Source: Meconema thalassinum
Lineage: Eukaryota; Arthropoda; Insecta; Orthoptera; Tettigoniidae
Direction: 5' to 3'
Length of the DNA: 64,000 bases
Assembly (NCBI GenBank): GCA_946902985.2
Contig: OX336396.1
Location: 231,153,297 to 231,217,296 of the forward strand
Shown here in pieces: positions 43,462 to 53,191 of this stretch; within the stretch, counting starts at the first letter, position 1; each line of letters starts with the position of its first letter. A program made the translations under genes and the position numbers. The notes under the pieces were generated by a model that searched no databases, had not been told where the DNA came from, and was given only the letters and a program-made list of their open reading frames with translations.

Positions 43462-44926
43462 CACACATCAAAAAAAGTTTTGCATCACCTCGGTTCCAAG
43501 AGTTCCGGAACCGTTAAATACAAAGGGAATAGAGATCAACACAAACAACATTTCAGCTCGTTTTATTGCTCATGAGACCCACACATTGCATGTTGTACCA
43601 TCATACAGCTAGACTTTCAGCATTTGTGGTCCAGATTGCAGTACACACCACTACCTCTAATACTCAGTAGCACGTCCTCTTGCATTGATGCATGCCTGTA
43701 TTCGCCGTGGCATACTATCCACAAGTTCATCAAGACACTGTTGGTCCAAATTGTCCCACTCCTCAACGACAATTCGGCGTAAATCTCTCAGAGTGGTTGG
43801 TGGGTCAAGACGTCCATAAACAGCCCTTTTCAACATATCCCAGGCATGTTCGATAGGGTTCATGTCTGGCGAACATGCTGGCCACTGTAGTCGAGCGATG
43901 TCGTTATCTTGAAGGAACGCATTCACAAGATGTGCACGATGAGGTCGAGAATTGTCGTCCATGAAGACAAATGCCTCTCCAATATTCTGCCGATATGGTT
44001 GCACTATGGGTCGGAGGATGTCATTCAGGTATCGTAAAGCCGTTTCGGAGCCTTCCATGACCACCAGTGGCGTACGTCGGCCCCACATAATGCCACCCCA
44101 AAACATCAGGGAACCACCACCTTGCTGCACTCGCTGGACAGTGTGTCTAAGACGTTCAGCCTGACCAGGGTGCCTCCAAACACGTCTCCGACGATTGTCT
44201 GGTTGAAGGCATATGCGACACTCATCGGTGAAGAGAACGTGATGCCAATTCCGTGGGGTCCATTCAGCATGTTGTTGGGCCCATCTGTACCGCGCTGCAT
44301 GGTGTCGGGGTTGCAAAGCTGGACCTCGCCATGGACGTCGGGAGTGAAGTTGCGCATCATGCAGCCTATTGCGCACAGTTTGAGTTGAAACACGACGTCC
44401 TGTGGCTGAACGAAACGCATTATTCAACATGGTGGCATTGCTGTCAGGGTTCCTCCGAGCGGCAATCCGTAAGTAGCGGTCATCCACTACAGTAGTAGCC
44501 CTTGGGCGGCCTGAGCGAGGCCTGTCATCGACAGTTCCTGTATCTCTGTACCTCCTCCATGTCCGAACAACATCGCTTTGGTTCACTCTGAGACGCCTGG
44601 AAACTTCCCTTGTTGAGAGCCTTTCTTGACACAAAGTAACAATGCGGACGCGATCGAACTGCGGTATTGACCTTCTAGGCATGGTAGAACTACAGACAAC
44701 ATGAGCAGCGTACCTTCGTCCTGGTGGAATGACTGGAACTGATCGGCTGTCGTACCCCCTCCGTCTAATAGGCCCTGCTCATGCATGGTTGTTTACATCT
44801 TTGAGCAGTTTTAGTGACATCTATGAACAGTCAAAGGGACTGTATCTTGGATACAATATACACAGTCAACGTCTATATGCCGGAGATCTGGGAACCGAGG
44901 TGATGCAAAACTTTTTTTGATGTGTG
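43462..44926 (-). mobile_element. Complete Tc1-like DNA transposon
   Basis: 1465 bp bounded by TA on each side (43460-43461, 44927-44928). The terminal inverted repeats are identical for 36 bases, starting CACACATCAAAAAAAGTTTT and ending CACCTCGGTTCC, then stay similar for about 10 more. It contains one uninterrupted transposase frame. Perfect ends, intact gene and clean TA duplication mean the copy is young and potentially autonomous. Confidence 0.95.
43657..44682 (-). CDS. Tc1-like transposase, intact, DD34E
   Basis: The 341-residue protein cuts and pastes the surrounding element. Residues 1-50 hold the first helix-turn-helix (TLCQERLSTREVSRRLRVNQ), 54-62 the GRPR-type hook (RPRSGRPRA), 63-125 the second DNA-binding region. 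The catalytic domain shows D153 (LFTDECRICL), the glycine-rich WGGI patch (195-198), D243 (FMDDNSRPHRA) and E278 (SPDMNPIEHAWDMLKR) with 34 residues between the last two, the Tc1 signature. Length is normal for Tc1-like enzymes (about 340). The start at 44682 gives MPRRSIPQFDR, a usual Tc1-type N-terminus, and no internal stop or frameshift is seen. The many R residues at CG-containing codons stand out against the AT-rich surroundings, consistent with recent arrival. Several shorter frames on the other strand are shadows. Confidence 0.95.
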   Translation of the reverse strand: MPRRSIPQFDRVRIVTLCQERLSTREVSRRLRVNQSDVVRTWRRYRDTGTVDDRPRSGRPRATTVVDDRYLRIAARRNPDSNATMLNNAFRSATGRRVSTQTVRNRLHDAQLHSRRPWRGPALQPRHHAARYRWAQQHAEWTPRNWHHVLFTDECRICLQPDNRRRRVWRHPGQAERLRHTVQRVQQGGGSLMFWGGIMWGRRTPLVVMEGSETALRYLNDILRPIVQPYRQNIGEAFVFMDDNSRPHRAHLVNAFLQDNDIARLQWPACSPDMNPIEHAWDMLKRAVYGRLDPPTTLRDLRRIVVEEWDNLDQQCLDELVDSMPRRIQACINARGRATEY

Positions 44927-44974
44927 TATAACTAAAACTAACTACTAACTTATATACTAGATTACATTATTTAA

Positions 44975-45200
44975 ATGACTCATGGTGGTTCCGTATTGAT
45001 ATGTTAGAATAGTTATTAACAAGAAATGAACACCTGCCTGAATCAATACTATACAGATAAAATTAATTATTTAACTTGTTTACAGTACATGTTTCGGGGA
45101 TTAATTATATTTTATCCCCTTCATCAGCTGTTTAAAAAACAAAAAACAAAGCGTAGCACAGTAATAAGATACGTATTTAAAACCTAATATGGTGCACCAT
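44975..45200 (-). repeat. Hammerhead-bearing repeat family, diverged copy
   Basis: Order as in 6436-6700: GGTTCCGTATTGATATG, a CCTGAATCAATAC block, the hammerhead-like motif, then ATGGTGCACCAT (45189-45200). Sequence between landmarks is largely different, so the landmarks appear to be the conserved parts. Confidence 0.65.
45081..45132 (-). ncRNA. Candidate type I hammerhead ribozyme 4
   Basis: On the minus strand: ACAG, core CTGATGA (complement of 45121-45127), stem II GGGGAT with ATCCCC around a loop of about 15 bases, GAAAC, AT, GTA, then CTGT. Stem I is ACAG with CTGT (4 bp). Stem II and stem I sequences differ from candidates 1-3 while pairing is kept, which looks like covariation. Confidence 0.55.
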
Positions 45201-46036
45201 AAAATTTAGGGTATAAGAATAGAATAAAATGAAGAGAAACAGATGGTGACAGTGATCAGCTGGTCATGACAAATAGTAGTTCCTTGAAATAACTATTATA
45301 TACTAGAATAAGAAATGGAAAACAAGAGGAGAAAAAGGCAAATAAAGGACAGGAGGAAAAGAAATGCCCTCAACCCTCGAAGAATGCGGATTGAGGGACT
45401 TGGAAGGAAGGAGAGCCATGAAAGGCAGATAGGAAAGGGGAAAGAGGAGAGGGTCCGCCCCAGTGGTAATGGGATAAAAGGGGGAAAACCGGACCCAGCT
45501 CAGTAATTCCTCGGGGTCGCCAACTCCCGAACTCACCAGCCGTGAGCCCCTGAGGGTGTAGCAATATCCAGGGTGCATCAGAAGTGGTCGGGCTACATAC
45601 ACCCTGCCTCCTGAAGGGCCTTGAGCAGAAGGCAGGAGATAAGATGAAAAGAAAAAGAAGGCTCACCCCTCGCAGAAGGAGGGTATCAGAAGAGATGAGA
45701 CAAGGGCCCACTTAGGCGGGAAAGGAAGAGACTCCCTAGGCCTCGGATACCCTAATACCGTCGGGGTCAGATGAGAACAAGAGTTGACCAAGTGAGGTCG
45801 ACAGGAAAGAAGATGGAGAGGAGCCCGGCACAAGTAAGTGGAAGCAATGCCGGACTCAGCTGGGGCCCCGTGGTCGCCAACCCACGTCCCAATAGACGCC
45901 CGCTGAAGAGCCTGACTTGGTGCACCTAGGCGATACCTCTGCAAAAGACACGGCAAACCCAAGAAGAATTGTTGGACATTTGTATTTGTTAAACAATAAG
46001 GTTCTATATATTTCTATCAGGCTCACTTATACAATA
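45201..46036. other. GC/purine-rich unassigned segment
   Basis: Between 45300 and 45960 the plus strand is rich in purine runs and CCC blocks, unlike its neighbours, and two parts look like diverged copies of each other (GGACCCAGCTCAGTAATTCC with GTCGCCAACTCCC near 45493, and GGACTCAGCTGGGGCC with GTCGCCAACCCAC near 45851). The open frames on both strands lack domains. It could be part of an unrecognised retroelement. Confidence 0.35.
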
Positions 46037-46065
46037 ACGAGGCGCGTAGTATATTGTTTTACACT

Positions 46066-46630
46066 TTATTTTTTTTCTACCCAAATGAAGAACATCACAT
46101 CAGTTGTTACGTCCACCTTCTCAACATAATCTCCTTGTAACTTTATGCACTTTCGCCATCGATGTGTCGGTCTCTCCAGACCTTCCCGACACCATTCTTT
46201 CGGGGTGCTGCGTACCCATGCCTTGACAGCTGTAACCAGAGGTTTCTTCATGTTCCCGAACAGGTGATGATCACTTGGTGGCAAGTCGGGAGAGTATGGT
46301 GGGTATGGCAGCACGTGAATCCCATTTGATCAATGGCAGCGGTGGTCTCTCGGCTAGTGTGGGGGCGGGCATTGTCATGTTCCAGAAGCACACCATTAGC
46401 CCATTTTCCTGGTCGCTTAGTTTGAATGGCACGACGTAAGCGCTTAAGGGTTGCCACATATGCTGCACTGTTGATCGTGGCCTCCAATTCCAGCCAGTTA
46501 ATGAGGATGATGCCCGTTGTGTCCCAGAACACTGTCGCCATTCGCTTGCCACTGGCATTGTTTGATATTTCTTTGGCGGTGGACTTCCCCTATGCTTCCA
46601 TTGCATGGTCGCCGTTTTGTGGATTTTGCA
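46066..46630 (-). pseudogene. Mariner transposase, N-terminus missing
   Basis: In order on the minus strand: a MQWKHRGSPPPKKYQ-like stretch (just after the first catalytic Asp in mariners), MATVFWDTTGIILINWLELE, KRPGKWANGVLLEHDNARPH (second Asp), then after a frameshift YPPYSPDLPPSDHHLFGNMK (third Asp), HRWRKCIKLQGDYVEKVDVT and the stop near 46066. The DNA-binding domain and first Asp are gone; at least two frame changes are present. Confidence 0.8.
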
Positions 46631-46633
46631 GAA

Positions 46634-46785
46634 CTGGACACAGCTGTCAAGGCAAGGGTACGCAGCACTCCGAAAGAATAGTTTCAGGAAGGTCTGGAGA
46701 GACTGACACATCGATGGCAAAAGTGCATAAAGTTACAAGGAGATTATGTTGAGAAGGTGGACGTAACAACTGATGTGTAATGTAC
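46634..46785 (+). pseudogene. Second mariner C-terminus, inverted
   Basis: The plus strand encodes TAVKARVRSTPKE, a stop, then FQEGLERLTHRWQKCIKLQG and DYVEKVDVTTDV. This repeats the C-terminus of 46066-46630 with about 10 differences. It starts abruptly at about 46634, where the left half breaks off, defining the junction of the two inverted halves. Its end is separated from the terminal repeat by the SINE at 46789-47301. Confidence 0.8.
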
Positions 46786-46788
46786 TTC

Positions 46789-47301
46789 GGTTGGTTGGTT
46801 CCTTAGTTTAGGGGCTCCGAAAACGTGGTCATGTAGCCCTGAGTACTTTGGGTGTGTGTAGAATTTGTCTGATAACCCATGTTAATTGAGATGACTGTAT
46901 TAGTGTGTGTTATCTGTTTTAATTCAAGTAAGGATTGCAGACGGTAATTTCAAGTAGTTCCTCCAGTTGCTACCAAATGCTACCGTCCACGACACCTAGC
47001 TTGCGGACTTGGCTACCAGATGCCATCGTAGTCAGCACATGGTGGTGAACGTTTGAACTAATATATCGTTATCAATTCTAACCTAAAATGTTTGGCTTCA
47101 CACAAGTGTAGTTAGAGGAAGGTTCTTTTCCATGCCATAAATCTATGACATGTGACCGCCGGCTTTGCTTCCCCTTCGAAGGAAGGCATACTGAGGGATT
47201 TTTAATACTCTTAAAAATTCCGACGACTTCGGCCGGGTTTGAGCCCGCGACCTTGGGCATAGAAGCTCAGCATGCTACCAACTTTGCCACCGAAGCCGCC
47301 G
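46789..47301 (-). mobile_element. SINE family A, full-length, with 10-bp target duplication
   Basis: Flanked by AATGTACTTC (46779-46788) and AATGTATTTC (47302-47311). Read in reverse it starts GGCGGCTTCGGTGGCAAAG, has A-box-like GTTGGTAGCATGC and a B box close to GGTTTGAGCCC, the GTCGTCGGAATTTTTAAG block, GAAGGGGAAGC, and ends with the CCAACCAACC tail. About 510 bp, one of the best-preserved copies of this long SINE family. Confidence 0.85.
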
Positions 47302-47362
47302 AATGTATTTCATTTGGGTAGAAAAGAATAAAGTGTGAAACAATATAGTACGCCCTTCGTAC

Positions 47363-49828
47363 TGAACCCTTTATCCTCTGATGGATAAATGATTCGATGT
47401 TTTATTTCTACAATCAATTAATATTTCCACCAGCGTCATGAAATAGCCAGACGAAGATGAGGAAACTTCAAGCATTTGTTGGAGACAGTGGGAACATACC
47501 TGCAGCAGTTTGACAAAAGGCTAAATACTTTAGGATTGTGAAAAGAAAGAGCCTCGCAATGTTTCAGAAGGACAGGTGGTGGCTGCCTCAAAATAGAAGG
47601 GACGCGTGGTGAGACACGCTTATGGCATGTTCATTGTACTATTCGCGCCTAGAAAAAATATAATGCAGTAACGTGAGTGGCTGATGGTACTACTGGACAC
47701 TCCTACGAGGCCGAGGTCTGATGAAAACCGCGAACGTATTGGAAAAGTGGAACCAATGGGAGATGAATGCTAACGAACGCGCCAAGTCTAGCTTGGGCAC
47801 GCGATAGCTAGCGTTAACGCGGGAGATCGGCTAGACAACATCTCTACGATCGATTCTTGAATTAATGGGCATATTCTTGACCTGCGCAATTTTACGAGTT
47901 CAGTGATATTTGTTTCATTCCTGTACCACTATTATTTTGAAAATTTTTATATAATTTCCCCCTCTATCGATACCTAGGGCCAGTTCATTTATAAGTGGCG
48001 TGAAGAGCCAAGAATTACTATTACATTTTGTGCGTCTGAGGACGTAAACTTATTACATTGTGTGTGTCGGGAGACACAGGTTATTACTACATTTTGCGCG
48101 TCTGAGGACGTAGGCACTTGTACTTTGCGGGTCATGAGGACACAGATTTTTATTAATATAAATGTGTTGTAAATTCAGTGTGATAGATAGTCACAGTACT
48201 ATTTTGTAGGGACAGTATCATCGACAATTCGCCAACAGACTGTTCTGGGGAAATAAGTACCTAAAACGGTGAATTTAGTAGTCAGATATCGAGTGTGTAA
48301 TAATCTATAACTTTTTGCATCAGCACGAGAGATGACATCGCTTGTCCTGGAAGAAGTTTGGAACTGTCAACACTCCGTCGAGATGTTTGAGACGAGCTAA
48401 GCAACATTAAGTAGGGAGAAGGCAGCAGATGTCCGTTGACGGTGACTGGCCGAGGATGAGTACTGAATAATATTCTTATTATCTGACAAATTAACTTATG
48501 GTATATGGGACATATTTTCTTTGTAAATATCTTGCTTGTGTTGATTAACGTAGTGTATTTAGTTTTGGTCTGACACACCTTTTGCATGGAAACAGCTCGC
48601 ACAATTTTTCTTAGTCGTTAGTTCCTGTTTGTTTGTTTTAAATAACGTAGCTATGTGGACAACCGTGTTTGCATAGGTGTACGCAATGCGGTTAAGAAAC
48701 GTCTCTCGGAGATATGTTGTGTTTCAGAAGTACGACTGAATTAATATAATCATACAGTAGATTGGAGGGTAAATTAATCTTTGTAATGTTTATTATTCAT
48801 CAGATTCAGTGAGTTTATTGCCGTTGGAGCAATGTGAGTTGTGGCGAAGAGCAGTCAGCTCTTTCGTAGGTTTTATTTCTTAATTAGATTGTGAGCATCT
48901 GATTCAGCCGACCTGTGTGAAAAGTGTTATGTCATTCCCAGCAGTGTGTGTGTGTATTTTATTGGTCATTACAAGCGGGAATATCAGCGTAGACTGATTT
49001 CTGTCAGCTTGGTGCCAAGTCCATACCGTTACCTTGCGAGGACATATGAGGCTATATCGATTAATGTCTTACCATATGTTTATGTGGTTGTGATTTGTTG
49101 CTGTTGATTCTACGAGATAACGGGACAGTTGGTCAAGTTATTTTTACACACTGGAGTTGGACGATGACAAGAGTTGTGGTAGGGGGAAGCTGTTTTCACA
49201 AGGCGGGCTGAAAAGATTGCATCAAGGTCATTAGTGGAGTGCTTGTTGGCTCCGTAAAATTACTTGATATACAGAATAAGAACTGATCAATGGTAAAAAT
49301 TGTTTAAATAAATGGGAGTTGCCTACGAATCACTATAATCTCCGAAGCGTTGGCTTAACGTGCATTTTTGTTCATATAAGGTAATTTCAGCCGGTGAGGC
49401 TTTTGTTGTTGTTGGTTCCATTCCATATTTATGTTCCGTATTAGTGACCCGTGCAGTCACGTGCGATGCTGTCTTTTCCTTATTTGTGTATTGAGCAATT
49501 GGCCGTGTTGGCAGCTCATTTGTCAGATGCGTCATCGCACTGAAGGAGGGTCTCGAGGGAGATTCCTGTAAATATTAGATTTTAGATTGTGTGTCAGCAT
49601 TAATTTTTAAGGGTTTTTATTAGTATTGTGTCCCATATCCGTAAACGTTGATTTACGAGATGATTGTTCGTAAGCATCGTGGCTGTTACCCGATGTAAAC
49701 GAACAGTCATCCAAGTACTCATCCCTCGTAGTTAGTCATTACGCGTACATAAAATCCCAATGCAAGTTAGTGGAACTTGGATCCACATTTTTTTATGAGG
49801 GGGAGATCCGTCTGACTCCTCAACGTTG
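47363..49828 (+). mobile_element. 5' LTR of the Ty3/gypsy element
   Basis: 2466 bp, repeated at 56965-59434. It begins TGAACCCTTTATCCTCTG and the shared sequence ends CTCCTCAACGTTG. I counted about 33 differences by eye, roughly 1.3%. Within it, at 48010-48150, a short motif (TTACATTTTG..CGTCTGAGGACGTA-like) occurs four times, possibly regulatory. A minus-strand frame of 106 residues (48282-48602) exists in both LTRs only because the LTRs are nearly identical. The long LTR is unusual for the family, where a few hundred bases is common. The left edge touches the terminal repeat of the mariner at 47360. Confidence 0.9.
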
Positions 49829-50795
49829 ATAGATATTTCTGTCATGGGAAGATTCAGGGAGGAATATTATTATTGTTTTTTATATTCATTTTTTTTGCAC
49901 AAATAGTCATTAAATTATGTTATTATTTTACGTCTTGTCACTTCCTTTCTTAATTATAGTTTTAATCCTATGACCCTTGCCTCAGTAGAGCATGTTGTTT
50001 GGCGAACGTAAACATCACACTATGAACTGAGCGCGACCCCTTGATTTAGATTCTTGCATATAAACACTGCAATACTAAAGGGTTCATAGGAGGTAAACTG
50101 GCGCGGCCAAGCGTGGGGCGGTTCACTGTGGTGTAGCGGCAAAGAAATTGCACATGTCAATGTAAGCGTAGTTGGGATTACAAACTGACGCAACAATGAA
50201 GGTGTATTTTTGTTTCTGCTTTGCTGCTGGAACACATTTAGTTGGCGTATTTGAGTAAAACTGACAGGCCACAAGTGGAGGCAGATATGACAGTATTTTA
50301 ATCACCGGAAAGTGATATTTTATTAAAAGTAATTGAGGCGAAGAGGATACCGCCGACTGTGTGAAATATAAATTAAAATCAGGAGTTTTGCAATGTAAAA
50401 TACGGTTCGCGTTTTTGTCTATTGAATTAAAGTAAAAATAATATACGTGATACCGGGCGCCCAATGATTAAAGTTAAAACTAGATTTGTTTAGAAAGTCA
50501 AACTCATGAAAATGTTAGAAGGCTGGTAGCCTTAAATGACAATTAATACCTTGTTAATTAGTCAGTGTTAATATCAGATCAGGATAACAATTTAATGACT
50601 GAATATGTGTTTGGGTTTAAATTAAATTGAGTAAAATTAGAACCACTCAGAGATGCGATTGACTAGTGGGATTAAATGTAAATTATAAATGAACTGAGTA
50701 GGGTAAAGAAATTAAATGTGCATGGGGATTGTATGTGTGTGTCAGGGGGCATTGCTTTATGTCATTTCCCTAATGTCTCATATAAAGTGTATAAC
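49829..50795 (+). other. Leader of the LTR element, non-coding
   Basis: 0.97 kb between the 5' LTR and the first gag ATG. No plus-strand frame of note; minus-strand frames (50020-50464) overlap each other and have no domain. It probably holds packaging and primer functions, but I cannot point to the sites. Confidence 0.5.
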
Positions 50796-53191
50796 ATGGC
50801 AACTGTAGAACAGATTCAAGAAATCATTGAAAATGCGGCTAGGAGGACACAGGAATTGTAGGACACCAAATTGGCGGAACAGAGTGAATCATTGAACACT
50901 TAACTATCTGAACAGAGTGAATCATTAAACGCTAAATTATCTGAACAAATAAACAATAGTATGTTAGAACAAAGTGAGTCTATAAACAAATAGTCTGAGC
51001 AGAGTGAATCACTAAAAACTAAACTATCCGAACAAAGTGAATCACTAAACAATACTATGTTAGAACAAAGTGAGTCTATAAACAAATTGTCTGAGCAGAG
51101 TGAATCACTAAAAACTAAACTATCCGAACAAAGTGAATCACTAAACACAAAACTATCTGAACAAAGTGAATCATTGCGGACACAATTAAACAACAGTAGG
51201 ATTGAACAAAATGAATATCAGGCGGAACAAGCTAGATTATTAAAAAGTGAAATCAATGACACTATAAATTCGCAGTTAGAGGCGTTAACCGCAGAGATGA
51301 AGGATCACACTAATCAACAGATGGTATTGCTGGCCCTAGATGTTAGTAAAACAATGAAAAACAATTAGATCAGATTAAGAAAATGGAAATTATATTTGAT
51401 CAAAAACTTAGCATTCTGGATGAAACGGTGTTAGGTAAATTAGATCAAATTGAACTAGCATGCACTATGAGTACGAGCGAGGTCAAGATAGCTCAGGATA
51501 AGATGGAAGGACGATTTAAGGAAATGGAGAAAAACGGCAAAGTCATTCAGCAACAATTATCAGCGGTAGATGAAAATATATCCGGCATAATTAAAGATAT
51601 GGACCGTCTCGAAATAAAATCAGCGGAGCAATGGAAAAGCCTAGAAGCGGATCAGGATCAATTAAAGAATACCATCGACGAAAGGCTGAGCCAGATAGAA
51701 AGCAATCAGGATGACACTAAGAGCCAGATTGAGGAGAAAGTAAGCACAATTAAGGAGCAAATAAGAAAAGATTGGCGAAAAATGAATATCGATTCTAAAG
51801 AGGAAAGATCAACCATCCTTAAGACAGTAGGCGAAAATCATGCTCGTATTCAAGCATTAGAACAAGAAATTAAGAGAAAACTTAAAGAACAAACAGACAG
51901 GATCATTAAAGCTGAACTGAGGTCGATAGAACAATCCTCGATATTTAAAACGGGAACAATGAAAGATAAGCAGGACGACTCAAATAGCCCGGAGGGGACG
52001 AGCACAGCAGGAAGTCAGACTCAGACAGAGAGCCCATTAACGACAAACACGGAGGGGTTTCGCAAGAATATTGAATGGAGTTCCACGCCACAGGACGGTC
52101 ATCAGCCCACACAACTTATCCAAGTAATTCGCTCGAACGATTATAAACCGCAGAAGTACACGGAGAATAGAGGGGTGACACCTAAAGCCTTTATTAAAGA
52201 AATTGAAGATCATTACAATGGCACTGGGGTACCTGAAGCACGTAGGTTAAGGATGATGGAGAGATTTGTATCAGGAAATGTCCTTACATGGTTTTTAAGC
52301 TTCAAATATACATTTGGAACTATGGCAGATTTCAAAATCGCATTTCTGTGCAAGTACTGGTCGCCGGCATTACAACAGAGTTTAAGAATGGAGCATTACT
52401 CTAGGAAATACCAAACTACCCAGCAAACGAAATACTCAGATTTCTTTAACATGCAAATGCTAAAATTTCGCGACCTTGATTACCCTTTAAATGAAGCGGA
52501 TCTGGTGATGACTATAGCGCGGCAATTACCAGTCAACGTGCAACAAGTACTAGTCGCAGCGAACGTTAGTACGGCCTTACATGCAGAACAGATATTACGC
52601 CAGATAGATGAGACTTCATCTCATAATCATTATAGAGGTGGAAGACAACTGGAGTTAGTAAATACGACAGAGGTCATAAAACCAAAACAGGCGAACACTA
52701 AAACGCAGGGTACAAATACAAGCACATCCACACCTAGGCGAAACCCGGAAGAGGTAGAAAACAGACCGTACCAGCGTAACGAGAATAACTATAACAATAG
52801 GTCATATCAAGGCAACAATATATATCAACAGAGAGGGTATCAACAATGGCGTGAAAATCGAAGAAATGAGAGGCCTTATGGAAGATACGGTAATTACAAT
52901 GGGAATCAAAGATGGAAAGGAAGGAGAGATCAAAATCAAGGAGAGGCACGTAATTATCGAAATGACTGGGATGATAGGCACGCTCAATCACAAAATTACC
53001 TAGAGGAATTACACGCTAGTCAAGGTGGAGAGCAAGGACGATGGGAGAAAGCCATTGGGAACATGAAGAATCCAGACACACATACTGAGGAAGCTGGAAG
53101 TCTACTGAGACAAGTGGAATATCAGGGGCGTGGGCGACAAAATGATGACGGGAGTCGCAGCGGAGCTAAAAAAAATGCTAAATTTGGATAA
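50796..53191 (+). pseudogene. gag: gag of the LTR element, broken
   Basis: Structural protein gene. The first ATG (50796) is in frame with a stretch carrying three stops (50859, 50901, 50991) and an out-of-frame junction near 51360, after which the long frame 51383-53191 (602 residues) runs to the end. The N-terminal part is a tandem repeat of KLSEQSESLNT-like units (about 50870-51190), strongly helical and probably coiled coil; coiled coil continues to about residue 170 of the long frame. The retrotransposon-gag-like core is at about residues 250-390 (AFIKEIEDHYNGTG, LTWFLSFKYTFGTMADFK, LRQIDE). The C-terminus is rich in R, N, Q, G and Y, with no CCHC zinc knuckle, so RNA binding would rely on basic residues. 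Confidence 0.85.

Larger units (their letters stand above)
46037..47360. mobile_element. Mariner derivative with two inverted 3' ends, split by a SINE
   Basis: Terminal repeats: left ACGAGGCGCGTAGTATATTG..., right the complement of CAATATAGTACGCCCTTCGT, continuing through ACACTTTATT and CTACCCAAATGAA. Both ends encode the same transposase C-terminus in opposite directions (minus at 46098-46320, plus at 46634-46785), and only the left half continues into the catalytic region. The right arm is interrupted by a SINE A. Without the SINE the element would be about 810 bp. Confidence 0.8.

Noticed and set aside
43164..43517. 117-residue frame with a run of methionines
   Set aside because: A product of the (GAT)n microsatellite at 43338-43377.
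45303..45962. Overlapping frames on both strands in the GC-rich block
   Set aside because: No domain, no start context, frames present on both strands because stop codons are rare in GC-rich text.
48282..48602. 106-residue antisense frame present in both LTRs
   Set aside because: Its conservation is explained by near-identity of the LTRs; no domain and no promoter evidence.
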